Part shown: positions 16,558-24,775 of the stretch, in pieces
Layout: each line of letters starts with the position of its first letter
How positions within the stretch are numbered: position 1 is the first letter of the stretch
From: Planctomycetota bacterium
GTDB lineage: Bacteria; Planctomycetota; OFTM77
Assembly: GCA_029260795.1 (NCBI GenBank)
Contig: JAJDCO010000001.1
Coordinates: forward strand, 1-64,000
Reading direction: 5' to 3'
Length of the DNA stretch: 64,000 bases
Translations under genes and position numbers: made by a program
The notes under the pieces: model-generated
What the model was told of the DNA's origin: nothing
Databases searched by the model: none
Seen by the model: only the letters and a program-made list of their open reading frames with translations

Positions 16558-17397
16558 ATGATGATTCCCGCGGCGTGGACCAAGGCCAAGGGGGCTTGTC
16601 GAACGCGAGACGATCGCCAGCTCGAGGTGAGCGTCTGGGGGTACGGTCGCGACGACGCCGAGGCCCGGCGAGAGGCGGCGAGTCGTCTGAAGCGGTTGCT
16701 CGAGCGTGTGCGTCGCGGCGATCGGTTTCCCGATGCCTACGGCTATGGCAGCCGTGCGCTGCGTGAGGAGATCCTCGAAACCTACGGTGGCACGTCCGAG
16801 GGCGACGCGCTCGCCGTGCTGACACGAAACCGCTACGGTGCCGTCGTGCTCAACACCGCTCAGATGCTCTTCCTCGACGTCGACTTCAAGGCGCCCACGC
16901 TCATCGAGCGCTTTCGCGGTTGGCTCCAAAGCAAGGGCAATCCCGAGCAGGTCGCTCTCGAGCAACTTCGAACAGCGCTGACTTGGCAAGGCGGAATCAC
17001 GTTTCGCCTCTACCGCACGGCCGCGGGGTTTCGAGCCATCGCGATCGATCAGGGCTTCGAGCCCGACGGTGACCGGTCTCGTCGCCTCTTCGACGAGACC
17101 GGCACGGATCCGGCCTTCGCTCGCCTCTGCCGCGTACAGAAGAGCTTTCGTGCCCGTCTGACGCCAAAACCGTGGCGCTGTGGTTGCGACAACCCGCCCG
17201 GCCAGTATCCGCGTTCCGAGCCCACTCGCGCCGCGTTCAATGGATGGCTCGAACAGTATGAAGACCTGTCTTGCGCCTTTGCCAGCGCCCGATACCTCGA
17301 GACGGTCGGGACGCGGCGAGCGCGACCGGACTTTCAAGAGCTGATCGACCTCCACGACGCTCGCGCGCGGGCCCTCGACACCCTGCCCCTCGCCTAG
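16558..17397 (+). CDS. Conserved hypothetical protein (FLDVD...RARLTPKPWRC family)
   Basis: The ATG at 16558 follows GGGAGGA at good spacing and gives 279 residues, soluble, with no signal. I know this only as a conserved bacterial protein of unknown function, marked by FLDVDF (residues about 104-109), LYRTAAGFRAIAID (about 152-165) and RARLTPKPWRCGC (about 200). The DxD followed by a Gly-rich turn and a later hydrophobic-Asp is reminiscent of archaeo-eukaryotic primase cores, but the GxH of those proteins reads GFR here, so the comparison is weak. It stands alone between CHAT scraps B and C and has an intact frame, which suggests it is kept under selection. Confidence 0.75.
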   Translation: MMIPAAWTKAKGACRTRDDRQLEVSVWGYGRDDAEARREAASRLKRLLERVRRGDRFPDAYGYGSRALREEILETYGGTSEGDALAVLTRNRYGAVVLNTAQMLFLDVDFKAPTLIERFRGWLQSKGNPEQVALEQLRTALTWQGGITFRLYRTAAGFRAIAIDQGFEPDGDRSRRLFDETGTDPAFARLCRVQKSFRARLTPKPWRCGCDNPPGQYPRSEPTRAAFNGWLEQYEDLSCAFASARYLETVGTRRARPDFQELIDLHDARARALDTLPLA

Positions 17398-17439
17398 CTG
17401 GAGCCCGTCCAATCGGCCCCCACTCGAGTCGACCGGCCG

Positions 17440-17590
17440 CCGAGCGGCGATCCGGATCAACTCGTTCTCCCTTCATCCTCCAAGATGCACTCGGTCCTGA
17501 AGGAGCCGAAGGCGAAGGCGCTTTGGCACGCGAAGCAGGCACTTCGCGAGCCGCTAGCCTGTGAGGGTAACCCCATTAACTCACTGCTGG
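17440..17590 (+). pseudogene. CHAT C-terminal fragment (scrap C)
   Basis: From about 17490 the plus strand encodes VLKEPKAKALWHAKQ, nearly the same as the copy ending at 22344, followed by LREPLACEGNPIN, where the paralog has LREQLDGEGNPIY. The similarity stops there. A 14-bp match to the last codons of the CHAT genes (gcggcgatccggat, SGDPD) lies just upstream near 17443-17456, so at least two pieces of gene ends are jumbled here. It is non-functional debris. Confidence 0.75.
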
Positions 17591-17821
17591 ACGTCCGGAC
17601 CAGACCAAGACAGGATTCTTCCCGAGACGCCGCAGGCCAAGATGAAATGTTCCGCGGCCAAAACCGGGCTCCACCTGAAAAATGCTTACGGAGACTCTCG
17701 CAGGGGGCATATTGGCTCTCAGGCGAGTAGGGACTCCATCGCGAGAGAGCGCGATGGGCTCGCGGATTGGAGCGAGCGCGGCCCGTTCGCGAGAACGACG
17801 CTCAGGATTTCGAGGATCATC

Positions 17822-19588
17822 ATGAGCAAGCGAATCGAGAGCCTCATTCGCCAGAGCAGAAGACGACGAGACCGCGCCGACGGTGCCAAGTCGGGTGAGC
17901 CGCCCGAGAGGCGGCGGCGCTGGGCGGAGCGGCTCGGCTTCTCGCGGAAGCGCCCCCCGACCACCGACCCCTCGACCGGCTTGGTGCTCTGCGGCGCAGG
18001 AGCGTTCCTTCTGGCCTGCGACTTCGACTGGTCATTCGGTGGATGGAGCCTCGCACCGATCCGAATGGGAGCGGGCATCTTGCTCTGCCTCCTCGGCGGC
18101 GCCTTACTCTTGGCGCGCGGTGGATTGGGCGCCCCCCGACTGCTGATCACGGCCTTCGTCCTCTTCCTGGTCGGCACCCTGATCGGTCAGCTCGAATACT
18201 GGGGAGAAGACCTGGGCGAGCTTTGGAGCAGGACCGGATCTCTGGCCTCGATCGGCGCGGTCCTCTTCTTCGGGTACATTCTCAGCGCCCATTGCCGTGA
18301 GAAGCAGTGGGCCGCCGCCACTCGAGCCTGGACCCATTTCTGGACCGCGGCCTGCATCGTGTACGGAGGCGCCATTCTGCTCTTCGGCGGGCTGATGATG
18401 TGGTCACTGAGCCTGGGCGAAGCGGTGGTCTTCACCTCGCACAGCTTCGTGGCTCTGACCATCACTTGGGCGCTTCTCGCGCTGCCGACAGTGCTCTTGA
18501 TCCGCGCCTTGGCATTCACCTGCCGAGCCGCCACGGACGCTCATTCGCGGCAACCTTCCCGGGCTCTGAGGTGCGCTTCCCATCCTGCCTTCTCGTTCGC
18601 CCTCTTCCTTCTCCTGCTCGCCCCCATCTGGCTCCTGATCCCCTCCGTCGTTTATTTCAATACGACGCCGATGTTCGACGAGTATCTGGCGGACGAGGCG
18701 AGCTCGGGCGCCGGTCCCTCGCGGGAAGACTTCCTCGAGGCAACGACTCCGACCTCGCAAGTTCTCGAGGTCGCTACGGGACCCGATGCTGCACTGGGCG
18801 CCTTCTCGTCCGGAGCAAAGGAACAAGATGCCAAGGAGCTCCTTGCGAATCACCGTTGGCAGATCGAGGTCGTTCGGGGTGATATGACGCTCTTGGAGCT
18901 CGACCATCTGCTCGTGGCCCGCGCTGTCCCAGGAGACTCAGGGCAAGTCGGCATCGGATTCAAGACCGATCGCTTCCAACACGATCCTCGCTTCCACGTC
19001 GTCGTTCGGGTCGCGGTCGAAATGCCACCTGAGCTGAGCGACGAGCTTCGCGCCTCGGGCTACCAGCGGTCGACCTGGTGGTTCCCGTTCGTGACGAACA
19101 TCACCCTGGTCTCAGGTCCCGGGGAAGACCGATTCGAGCTGTTGCGAGTCGACCGCTTGGAAGATTCGGACGAGCTCGTTGACGCGGCCCACCAGCGCAA
19201 TGGATCCTCCCAAGCGTTCGCCCCGCGGGACATGAAGATCGATGACGCGGAGTCCGACCTCTTGAATCCGGACTTGGACCCTCCCGATGTGACGGGTCCC
19301 GGCGTGCGGTTCGCCTGGCGCTCCCAGGGAGTCTTGGGGTTCAGCACAGGGGACATCCGAGGCAACGCCGAAGGAGTCCTCTCGTCCAGGGAGCTTTCGC
19401 GGGGCAAGTCTTGGGCCCAGTCGAGCTTCGACGTCAATCAGGACGAGTACAGCTACGTCATGAATGCAGAACAAACAGTGCAGTTTCCTTGGGGCGAGAG
19501 CGAGGGCCCAGGCATCAGCGTCCTGACCACGGCTGGCAAAAAGTGGAATCGTTCGATCGAGCGCACCTGGAACGAGGTCCTCTGGTAG
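17822..19588 (+). CDS. Multi-pass membrane protein, unknown function
   Basis: The ATG at 17822 has GAGG upstream and yields 588 residues; the frame is open upstream to 17561 but overlaps CHAT debris. A basic N-terminus (RQSRRRRDR, ERRRRWAERL) precedes about seven hydrophobic segments between residues 48 and 285 (for example GLVLCGAGAFLLACDF, GAGILLCLLGGALLLA, LFLLLLAPIWLLIPSVVYF). The remaining 300 residues are hydrophilic and probably extracytoplasmic, with paired acidic and aromatic residues and no catalytic motif I recognise. It could be a sensor or envelope factor; I cannot assign a family. Confidence 0.7.
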   Translation: MSKRIESLIRQSRRRRDRADGAKSGEPPERRRRWAERLGFSRKRPPTTDPSTGLVLCGAGAFLLACDFDWSFGGWSLAPIRMGAGILLCLLGGALLLARGGLGAPRLLITAFVLFLVGTLIGQLEYWGEDLGELWSRTGSLASIGAVLFFGYILSAHCREKQWAAATRAWTHFWTAACIVYGGAILLFGGLMMWSLSLGEAVVFTSHSFVALTITWALLALPTVLLIRALAFTCRAATDAHSRQPSRALRCASHPAFSFALFLLLLAPIWLLIPSVVYFNTTPMFDEYLADEASSGAGPSREDFLEATTPTSQVLEVATGPDAALGAFSSGAKEQDAKELLANHRWQIEVVRGDMTLLELDHLLVARAVPGDSGQVGIGFKTDRFQHDPRFHVVVRVAVEMPPELSDELRASGYQRSTWWFPFVTNITLVSGPGEDRFELLRVDRLEDSDELVDAAHQRNGSSQAFAPRDMKIDDAESDLLNPDLDPPDVTGPGVRFAWRSQGVLGFSTGDIRGNAEGVLSSRELSRGKSWAQSSFDVNQDEYSYVMNAEQTVQFPWGESEGPGISVLTTAGKKWNRSIERTWNEVLW

Positions 19589-19980
19589 ACGTCGAGGATG
19601 GCGGGCGGTCGGGACACCCGCGCTCCCAGTGGGCTCATCCATGAAGACTCGACGATTCTCGACTCTCGCCGGAGCGATCGCGGTCATCATCATCACTTTG
19701 AGGTTGACGCTCTACGCTCGTTGCCGGATCCGAACGCAGAGCGACTCCGCTGAGCGGAGTCGCGAGAAACTCTCTAGCGCAGGCCGCGGGCGACCCTCAT
19801 GTCGCCGGTGCCGCGTGCTCCGGACGCGGCTCCTCGGTTGCCAGCCAGTCCACCGCTTGGGGCCTGTTCGCTTCGCGGGCAGTTCCAACGCCCAAGCTTG
19901 AATCGATGTCGCCTCGACGTACGCTCAATGGCGAGAAATGAGAATCTGCATACCAGGTTCGCGAGGACCACCGACACACC
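19589..19980. other. Intergenic repeat-bearing 5' flank of the second CHAT copy
   Basis: This 392-bp stretch holds a small palindrome (actccgc-tga-gcggagt, 19746-19762), a block at 19756-19845 that recurs at 22629-22729, and the 76-bp block at 19850-19925 that recurs at 16089-16165. A short frame from ATG 19641 starts with a signal-like sequence but runs straight into the repeats, so I do not call it a gene. Confidence 0.6.
19850..19925. repeat. Second copy of the 16089-16165 repeat
   Basis: This copy ends 55 bp before the start codon of the damaged CHAT gene. It differs from the first copy by a handful of substitutions and a one-base gap. Confidence 0.8.
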
Positions 19981-20751
19981 ATGATTGCACTGACGATCGT
20001 CGCTTGCCTGGCCACACTCCTTCAGGACTCCTCTCCGCTCCTCCGACACGATGAACAGCAGCGAGTCGTCGGCTTCGAGCTCGAAGCGGAAGGTCTTGGA
20101 AGACCCGATGCCTTCGAGGACGGGGTCGTCGGGGCCGAGCGAGGTTTCGAGCTTCGTGGCGTTGGCAAGAACCGAGTCGCGCACGACGCCCTTCCTCCGC
20201 ATCGAGCGCCCGGCGGCACGCTCACGATCACGGTCGCTGGTGCTGCGAGCAGAGTTCGAGAGGCGCACGGCGGGCGATCGAGGACAGCGATCGGCTTTCT
20301 GCCGACAGGTGATCATGATGCCGCCCGCCGGCGCTTGGGCGAGGCGCTGACGAAGATGCTCGACACGGCCGACGCCGACCGAAGTGCGGCCATCGACGGT
20401 GCGGCCTGGGATCTGGGCTTCTCCGGTTATCGGCTGAGCGGCCTGTAGGTGGCTCGGGACGCCTGGAAGTGGGCTCATGACTGGCGTTCGACGACCCTGC
20501 CCGAAGATCACCCCGACCTCCAGACCGCCCGGTTGAACCTGGCGAGATCGCGGGCTGCGAGCGGTGAGGCGGAGAAGAGCCGAGAGCTCGCCCGCGATCT
20601 CGCGATCACGACGAGTGTCCAGGGCCGTTCGTAGGATTCGATCTCGGACAAGCGGCTTGCCAATGACGAGGTCGTCAGCACGGCTCTCTCGATCTCTTCC
20701 GGGGCGGGCGCCTTCGCGGCGGATGCCGTCGGCGAGCGGCTTTGCTTTTCG
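19981..20751 (+). pseudogene. Wrecked N-terminal half of a second TPR-CHAT gene
   Basis: The start MIALTIVACLATLLQ is a signal peptide like that of the intact copy. Residues 24-60 are then unreadable because the 111 bp at 20050-20160 are inverted: the complementary strand there encodes ATK...PDDPVLEGIGSSKTFRFELE, 21 of 37 residues identical to the intact copy. Beyond it about 40 codons are missing, a frameshift separates TPFLRIERP (frame 3) from GTLTITVAG (frame 1), and TAG stops occur at 20446-20448 (Glu in the intact copy) and 20632-20634 (Leu). The TPR array is reduced to one half unit (TLPEDHPDLQTARLNLA). The full-length protein cannot be made. Confidence 0.9.
20050..20160. other. 111-bp in-frame inversion inside the CHAT pseudogene
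   Basis: Flipping exactly these 111 bases restores the reading ...LLRH-ATK at the left joint, matching KHATK in the intact paralog, and ...LLFI-V at the right joint. The segment is a multiple of three, so the plus-strand frame stays open through it. I see no inverted repeats at its ends. Confidence 0.85.
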
Positions 20752-22344
20752 ATGTGTGAGGCGATCCGCGGAGCGGAGGCGAGTGCGACTCGCGTCCGAG
20801 GCAGTCTTCGGGCCGACCCCGTGGCCCGAGAGCTTCGGCAGGGTATCGCCCAGGCGAATCGCCGGCTCAACGAGCTGGCCGGCTCGCCCGCGGAGGATCG
20901 CTCCCGCTTCGCCGGGCTCGTCCGCGAGCGAGACCGCCTTCGCCGCGCGCTGCTCGCCTGCCTCGAGGAGACAGGCGGCGAGCGGTACTTGCCCGAGCTC
21001 GAAGCGAGCGCGATGGCCGCGAGGCTCGCCGACGGCGAAGCCGCGATCGCTTACTGGCGCTATCCCCGCTGGGGGGTCGACCTCGAGACTGGAAAAGAGA
21101 CGACGACGCCCAGCTACCTCGCCTGGGTCCTGCGACCGGACGGGTTCTTCGAGCGCATCGAGCTGGGACCGGCGGCTGCGATCGAGAGGGCGGTCACAGT
21201 CTGGCGGAAGGCGCTCGGAGCCCAGGCGCGCGGCCTCACGAGCAGCGCGCCGCTCGAGGCGAGCCTCGAGGACCTGGGCAGCCAGGTCCGCTCTCTGATT
21301 CTCGATCCGATCTTGAAGCAGGTCGGCGAAGCGAGGCGGCTCTGCATCGCGCCGACCGAGGCGATGTACCTGGTGCCCTTCGATGCGCTCCTGGATGGCG
21401 AGGGGCTGATCGGCGATCGATTCACCATCCACTACCGACTCGGCCTCTCCGAGCTGACGGTGGATCCTCCTGGCGAGCTCGCCGCTCCGGGTCTCCTCGC
21501 CATGGGCGGCATCGACTACGACCGCCGCGCCGAGGCGAGTGCGAAAGAGGCACCGGCCGCTTCTCGGTCCGTGGGCGCCGCCCTCAGCACGCTCGAGGGA
21601 AACGCACCGGGCAAGAGCTTCGACTGGACATTCGGCAAGCTCGTCGAGACGCGCGGCGAAGTGCTCGCCGTCTCCGAGTACTTCCTCGATGCCTTCGAGG
21701 GGCGGGGCGCCGAGGAGCCCGTCGTCCTGACGCGGAAGAACGCCACCCGAGAAGCCTTCGAAGAGCTGGCGCCCAAGGCTCGCTACCTGCACCTGGCCAC
21801 ACACGGATGGTTTGCGCCCGAGTCGGTGGCTTCGACCCAAGATGATCGATCCCTCGATCGAGAGGTCGAGGTGTTCCGGTCGACACTCCGCGACCAAGTC
21901 ATCGGCCTCGCCCCCTCACTCCTCTGCGGCCTGGCCTTCGCCGGCGCCAACGGCGAGGCGGACATGTACGGCCGAGTGCGGGGAGTCATGACGGCCGAAG
22001 AGATCAGCGCGATGGACCTCACCGGCGTCGAGCTGTGTGTGCTCTCAGCCTGCGAGACGAACGTCGGCTTGCGCCGCGGCGGGCAGGGGATCGCGTCCTT
22101 GCAGTCGGCCCTCCATGCCGCCGGCGTGCGCACGGCCATCACGTCGCTGTGGAAAGTGCCCGACGAAGCGACGCGCGAGCTCATGACCGAGCTCTATCGC
22201 CGGCTCTGGGTCCTGAAGGAGCCAAAGGCGAAGGCGCTGTGGCACGCGAAGCAGAAGCTCCGCGAGCAGCTCGACGGTGAAGGCAACCCCATTTACTCAG
22301 TCCGCGACTGGGCGGGCTGGGTGCTCAGTGGCGACCCAGACTAA
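20752..22344 (+). CDS. Stand-alone CHAT domain left from the damaged copy
   Basis: After the second amber stop the frame stays open for 530 codons from the ATG at 20752 (MCEAIRGAEAS). It contains the helical linker and the whole CHAT domain with His351 in LHLATHGWFAPES and Cys434 in VLSACETNVG, and ends in RDWAGWVLSGDPD, exactly as the intact protein. The catalytic region shows no damage, which suggests the N-terminal losses are recent or the domain is still made. However, there is no ribosome-binding site before 20752 and no signal peptide, so expression would be cytoplasmic if it occurs at all. It may simply be a young pseudogene. Confidence 0.6.
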   Translation: MCEAIRGAEASATRVRGSLRADPVARELRQGIAQANRRLNELAGSPAEDRSRFAGLVRERDRLRRALLACLEETGGERYLPELEASAMAARLADGEAAIAYWRYPRWGVDLETGKETTTPSYLAWVLRPDGFFERIELGPAAAIERAVTVWRKALGAQARGLTSSAPLEASLEDLGSQVRSLILDPILKQVGEARRLCIAPTEAMYLVPFDALLDGEGLIGDRFTIHYRLGLSELTVDPPGELAAPGLLAMGGIDYDRRAEASAKEAPAASRSVGAALSTLEGNAPGKSFDWTFGKLVETRGEVLAVSEYFLDAFEGRGAEEPVVLTRKNATREAFEELAPKARYLHLATHGWFAPESVASTQDDRSLDREVEVFRSTLRDQVIGLAPSLLCGLAFAGANGEADMYGRVRGVMTAEEISAMDLTGVELCVLSACETNVGLRRGGQGIASLQSALHAAGVRTAITSLWKVPDEATRELMTELYRRLWVLKEPKAKALWHAKQKLREQLDGEGNPIYSVRDWAGWVLSGDPD

Positions 22345-22825
22345 GGAACCGCGCCGCGAAGCAAGCGGGCAGTGGCGCCACCGCCGAGTCAGCCCTGACC
22401 GCGCGCGAAGCAAGCGGCACCGGCGGAATCCGGAAGAGGTCGCTCGTGGCGTCCGCTCCTCTGCAACGCGCGCAGGACTGACGTCACACCCAAAGAACCG
22501 CGCCGCGAAGCAAGCGGACATCGACGCAGCCCCCGCGTCAGCCCAAACCGCGCGCGAAGCAAGCGGAAGCAATCGCCCAACTCAGTCGCGCTGAAGGCTC
22601 GCATCGCTTTCGGTTCATTGGGAGCCATGACGACAGAGTCGCGAGACGCTCTGTAGCGGCGGCCACGGGGGACCCACCTCCTCATGGCGCCGGTGCCGCG
22701 TGCTTCGCGGCGCGGTTCCGTCGCTTGCCTCCCGGCCCGGCTTTGGCGGAATCCTCCCACTCCACAGTCATTCCCAGGACCCCGCGCCAGATGGGCCAGG
22801 GGCTCCTCCATGATAGGATGGCACC
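22345..22825. other. 481-bp repeat-filled intergenic region
   Basis: Besides the direct repeats at 22346-22566, the block at 22629-22729 resembles 19756-19845, with shared agtcgcgaga and cgccggtgccgcgtgct. Thus the damaged CHAT gene is flanked on both sides by related DNA. No gene is supported; the last 80 bp lead into the next small gene. Confidence 0.7.
22346..22566. repeat. Direct repeats with gcgaagcaagcgg motif
   Basis: Two 72-bp units start at 22346 and 22495 (offset 149 bp). Each contains two copies of a 20-base motif, ccgcgcsgcgaagcaagcgg, about 30 bp apart. The first unit begins directly at the stop codon of the CHAT frame. The same motif occurs near 62265 and, degenerate, near 12330. 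Confidence 0.85.
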
Positions 22826-23041
22826 ATGAGTGAGCAGCGGATCAGGCCCAACACGACCTTGCGAATCGTGCGGCCCGGGCAAGAGCCTTCTCCCGACTCT
22901 GGGTGGCTCGAATACTCCGTCGAAGAACGTCTCGCTGCGGTCTGGGAGTTGACGAAGCTGTGCTTCGCTTGGAGCCAGAAGGGCAACGGTGAACCGCGAC
23001 TTCATCGATCTATTAGCCGCGTTCTCCGCACAAGCCGTTGA
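22826..23041 (+). CDS. Small partner protein of a nucleotidyltransferase, antitoxin-like
   Basis: The 71-residue protein has the pattern seen in small genes that precede DUF6036/AbiEii-like nucleotidyltransferases: a short N-terminal strand, EERLAAVWELTKLCFAW, then EPRLHRSISRVLRTSR. An AGGATGG ribosome-binding site precedes the ATG. It overlaps the next gene by 53 bp, so the two are translated together. By analogy with other such pairs it may neutralise or guide the nucleotidyltransferase, but no experiment is known to me for this subfamily. Composition is somewhat AT-richer than the surroundings, which fits a mobile pair. Confidence 0.65.
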   Translation: MSEQRIRPNTTLRIVRPGQEPSPDSGWLEYSVEERLAAVWELTKLCFAWSQKGNGEPRLHRSISRVLRTSR

Positions 23042-23369
23042 GTATCTGATCGTCGGAGCTCACGCACTCGCCGTGTACGGACACGTTCGAGCCACCAAAG
23101 ACCTCGATGTCTGGATCAGACCCAGTCCCGAGAACGCTCCCCGAGTCTTGCGGGCTCTTGTTGAGTTTGGTGCTCCCTTGAATGGGTTGACCGAGGAGGA
23201 TCTCACCCAGCCGGGAGCCATCTTCGAGATCGGAGTGGCTCCGTTGCGGATCGATCTCATCACAGAGATCGCCGGTGTCACTTTCGACATGGCTTGGAGC
23301 GATCGCACTGAAGCCGAGATCGAGGAGATTTCAGTGCCCGTCCGTTCCCTCGCGGAGACCATCTCATGA
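22989..23369 (+). CDS. DUF6036/AbiEii-like nucleotidyltransferase, 3'-shortened
   Basis: From a GTG inside the preceding gene, the 126-residue product shows the minimal nucleotidyltransferase core: YLIVGAHALAVYG, RATKDLDVWIR with the metal-binding Asp pair, then GAIFEIGVAPLRIDLITEI. Relatives normally continue after VPVRS with a segment around a conserved Lys/Arg (NKRAAGRxKDLADL), about 25-30 residues that are missing here. The stop TGA overlaps the ATG of the sulfatase (ATGA). It therefore looks like a gene whose 3' end was replaced by the sulfatase junction. It may be inactive. Relatives act as toxins or RNA-modifying enzymes. Confidence 0.75.
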   Translation: MNRDFIDLLAAFSAQAVEYLIVGAHALAVYGHVRATKDLDVWIRPSPENAPRVLRALVEFGAPLNGLTEEDLTQPGAIFEIGVAPLRIDLITEIAGVTFDMAWSDRTEAEIEEISVPVRSLAETIS

Positions 23370-24775
23370 AGCAAGCTCTCCCGGTCCTTGTCTTGTTCGT
23401 TGCCTTGGCCGCGCCGCTCCTCGCCGACCCCCCGAACGTCATTCTGGTGATGGCGGACGATCAAGGTTGGGGCGACACCGGCTACAACGGGCACCCCGTC
23501 GTGAACACGCCGAACTTGGACGCGATGGCGAAGAGCGGTCTCGTCTTCGACCGGTTTTATGCGGCCGCCCCCGTCTGCTCGCCAACGCGGGGTAGTGTGC
23601 TGACCGGGCGGCACCCGTTCCGAATCAAGATCACGAACCACGGACGATACATGCGCCCACAGGAGACGACGATCGCCGAGGCGCTGCGGGACGCCGGATA
23701 CGTCACGGGAATGTTCGGAAAATGGCATGTGGGATCGGCGCAGCCCGAAAGCCCGGTCAACCCTGGGAATAGCGGCTTCGACGAGTGGGTCATCGGACTC
23801 AACTTCTTCGACAACGATCCCTACCTCAGCCGGAACGGCATCGTCGAACAGATCGAAGGGTCCGGCTCCGAGATCACGATCGACGAAACGATCGCGTTCC
23901 TGCGCAAGCACCGGGGCAAGGGGAAGCCGATGTTCGCCGTCGCCTGGTTCCCGTCGCCGCACGACCCCCACTTGGAGAAGCTGGACGGCCCCGACCCGTA
24001 CGCGGACGTCAAAGGCGCCGGCTACTTTCGAGAGATTGCCGTGCTCGACCACGCATTCGGGCGACTCCGAAAGGAGCTCGAGACGCTCGGCATCCAAGAG
24101 AACACGATCCTCTGGTACTGCAGTGACAACGGCGGTCTTCGCCAGGAGAGCTCGGGAGGCCGAGGCAAGAAGGGAAGCGTCTACGAGGGTGGCCTGCGCG
24201 TTCCCGCCATCCTGGAATGGCCCTCTCGGATCGAGGCGGGCCGCATCGATCTCCCGGCGAGCACGTCCGACATCATGCCGACGCTGCTCTCGATGGCCGG
24301 CGTTACGGCGAAGCACCACTACGCCTGGGATGGCATCGACCTGACGCCCGTGATCGATGGAAACGCGACCACGCGCCCCCCGATCGGGTTCTGGCATGGC
24401 CTGCAGGGTGGACAATCAACTTGGAGCGACCGCATCCTCGAGGCCGTGATGCAGGCCCAACAAGCCGGGGAACCGACGCCTCATCCTGAGCGTCTTCGCA
24501 AGGACATCGACGAGTACCCGCAGTACCCGGAAGGTCGTTTCGTGGGACACGCCGCCTGGCTCGACTGGCCCTGGAAGCTGCATCGCATGGAGAAGAACGA
24601 GATCCGATTCGAGCTCTACAACCTCGCCGAAGACCCGATGGAGACTCAAAACCTCGTGGGGACTCCGGAGCAGGAGGCCCGCCTTCGGCAGATGCAAACC
24701 GGCCTGGAGGCTTGGCAACTCTCGGTCACCCGCAGCCTCAACGGGAAAGACTACGAGCAGCCGGTCGGTCGATAG
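23366..24775 (+). CDS. Exported sulfatase (arylsulfatase A-like)
   Basis: The 469-residue protein has a signal peptide (MKQALPVLVLFVALAAPLLA), the N-terminal metal site NVILVMADDQGWGD, and the formylglycine motif CSPTR with Cys71, followed by GSVLTGRHP. Further family motifs are GKWHVG, PHDPH near residue 207, SDNGG with the second metal-site pair, and the C-terminal YNLAEDPMETQNL. Cys71 must be converted to formylglycine by a sulfatase-modifying enzyme, which is not in this window. Substrate is probably a sulfated polysaccharide, as is common in planctomycetes. Its start codon overlaps the stop of the truncated nucleotidyltransferase, an accidental-looking junction, so expression may now depend on that pair's promoter. 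Confidence 0.92.
   Translation: MKQALPVLVLFVALAAPLLADPPNVILVMADDQGWGDTGYNGHPVVNTPNLDAMAKSGLVFDRFYAAAPVCSPTRGSVLTGRHPFRIKITNHGRYMRPQETTIAEALRDAGYVTGMFGKWHVGSAQPESPVNPGNSGFDEWVIGLNFFDNDPYLSRNGIVEQIEGSGSEITIDETIAFLRKHRGKGKPMFAVAWFPSPHDPHLEKLDGPDPYADVKGAGYFREIAVLDHAFGRLRKELETLGIQENTILWYCSDNGGLRQESSGGRGKKGSVYEGGLRVPAILEWPSRIEAGRIDLPASTSDIMPTLLSMAGVTAKHHYAWDGIDLTPVIDGNATTRPPIGFWHGLQGGQSTWSDRILEAVMQAQQAGEPTPHPERLRKDIDEYPQYPEGRFVGHAAWLDWPWKLHRMEKNEIRFELYNLAEDPMETQNLVGTPEQEARLRQMQTGLEAWQLSVTRSLNGKDYEQPVGR

Noticed and set aside
19629..19901. Small exported protein starting at 19641
   Set aside because: After a signal-like start it runs straight into repeat DNA shared with 22629-22729, so the frame is accidental.
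20446..20634. TAG read as an amino acid (recoding)
   Set aside because: Several other genes in the window end in TAG, the same stretch has an inversion and a frameshift, and no pyrrolysine machinery is visible.
19774..21897. A 707-codon open frame on the minus strand
   Set aside because: It lies antisense to the CHAT frame and owes its length to high GC; only the 111-bp inverted piece in it matches a protein family. Similar long antisense frames at 3998-5386, 37164-38567, 41361-42974, 45931-47757 and 47764-49563 were dropped for the same reason.
22346..22566. CRISPR-like array (20-base motif repeated four times)
   Set aside because: Spacings are 29, 77 and 29 bp, the intervening sequences are themselves similar between units, and no cas genes are near.
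23366..24775. Fusion of nucleotidyltransferase and sulfatase into one protein
   Set aside because: The frames differ and overlap by only 4 bp, so the proteins are separate.
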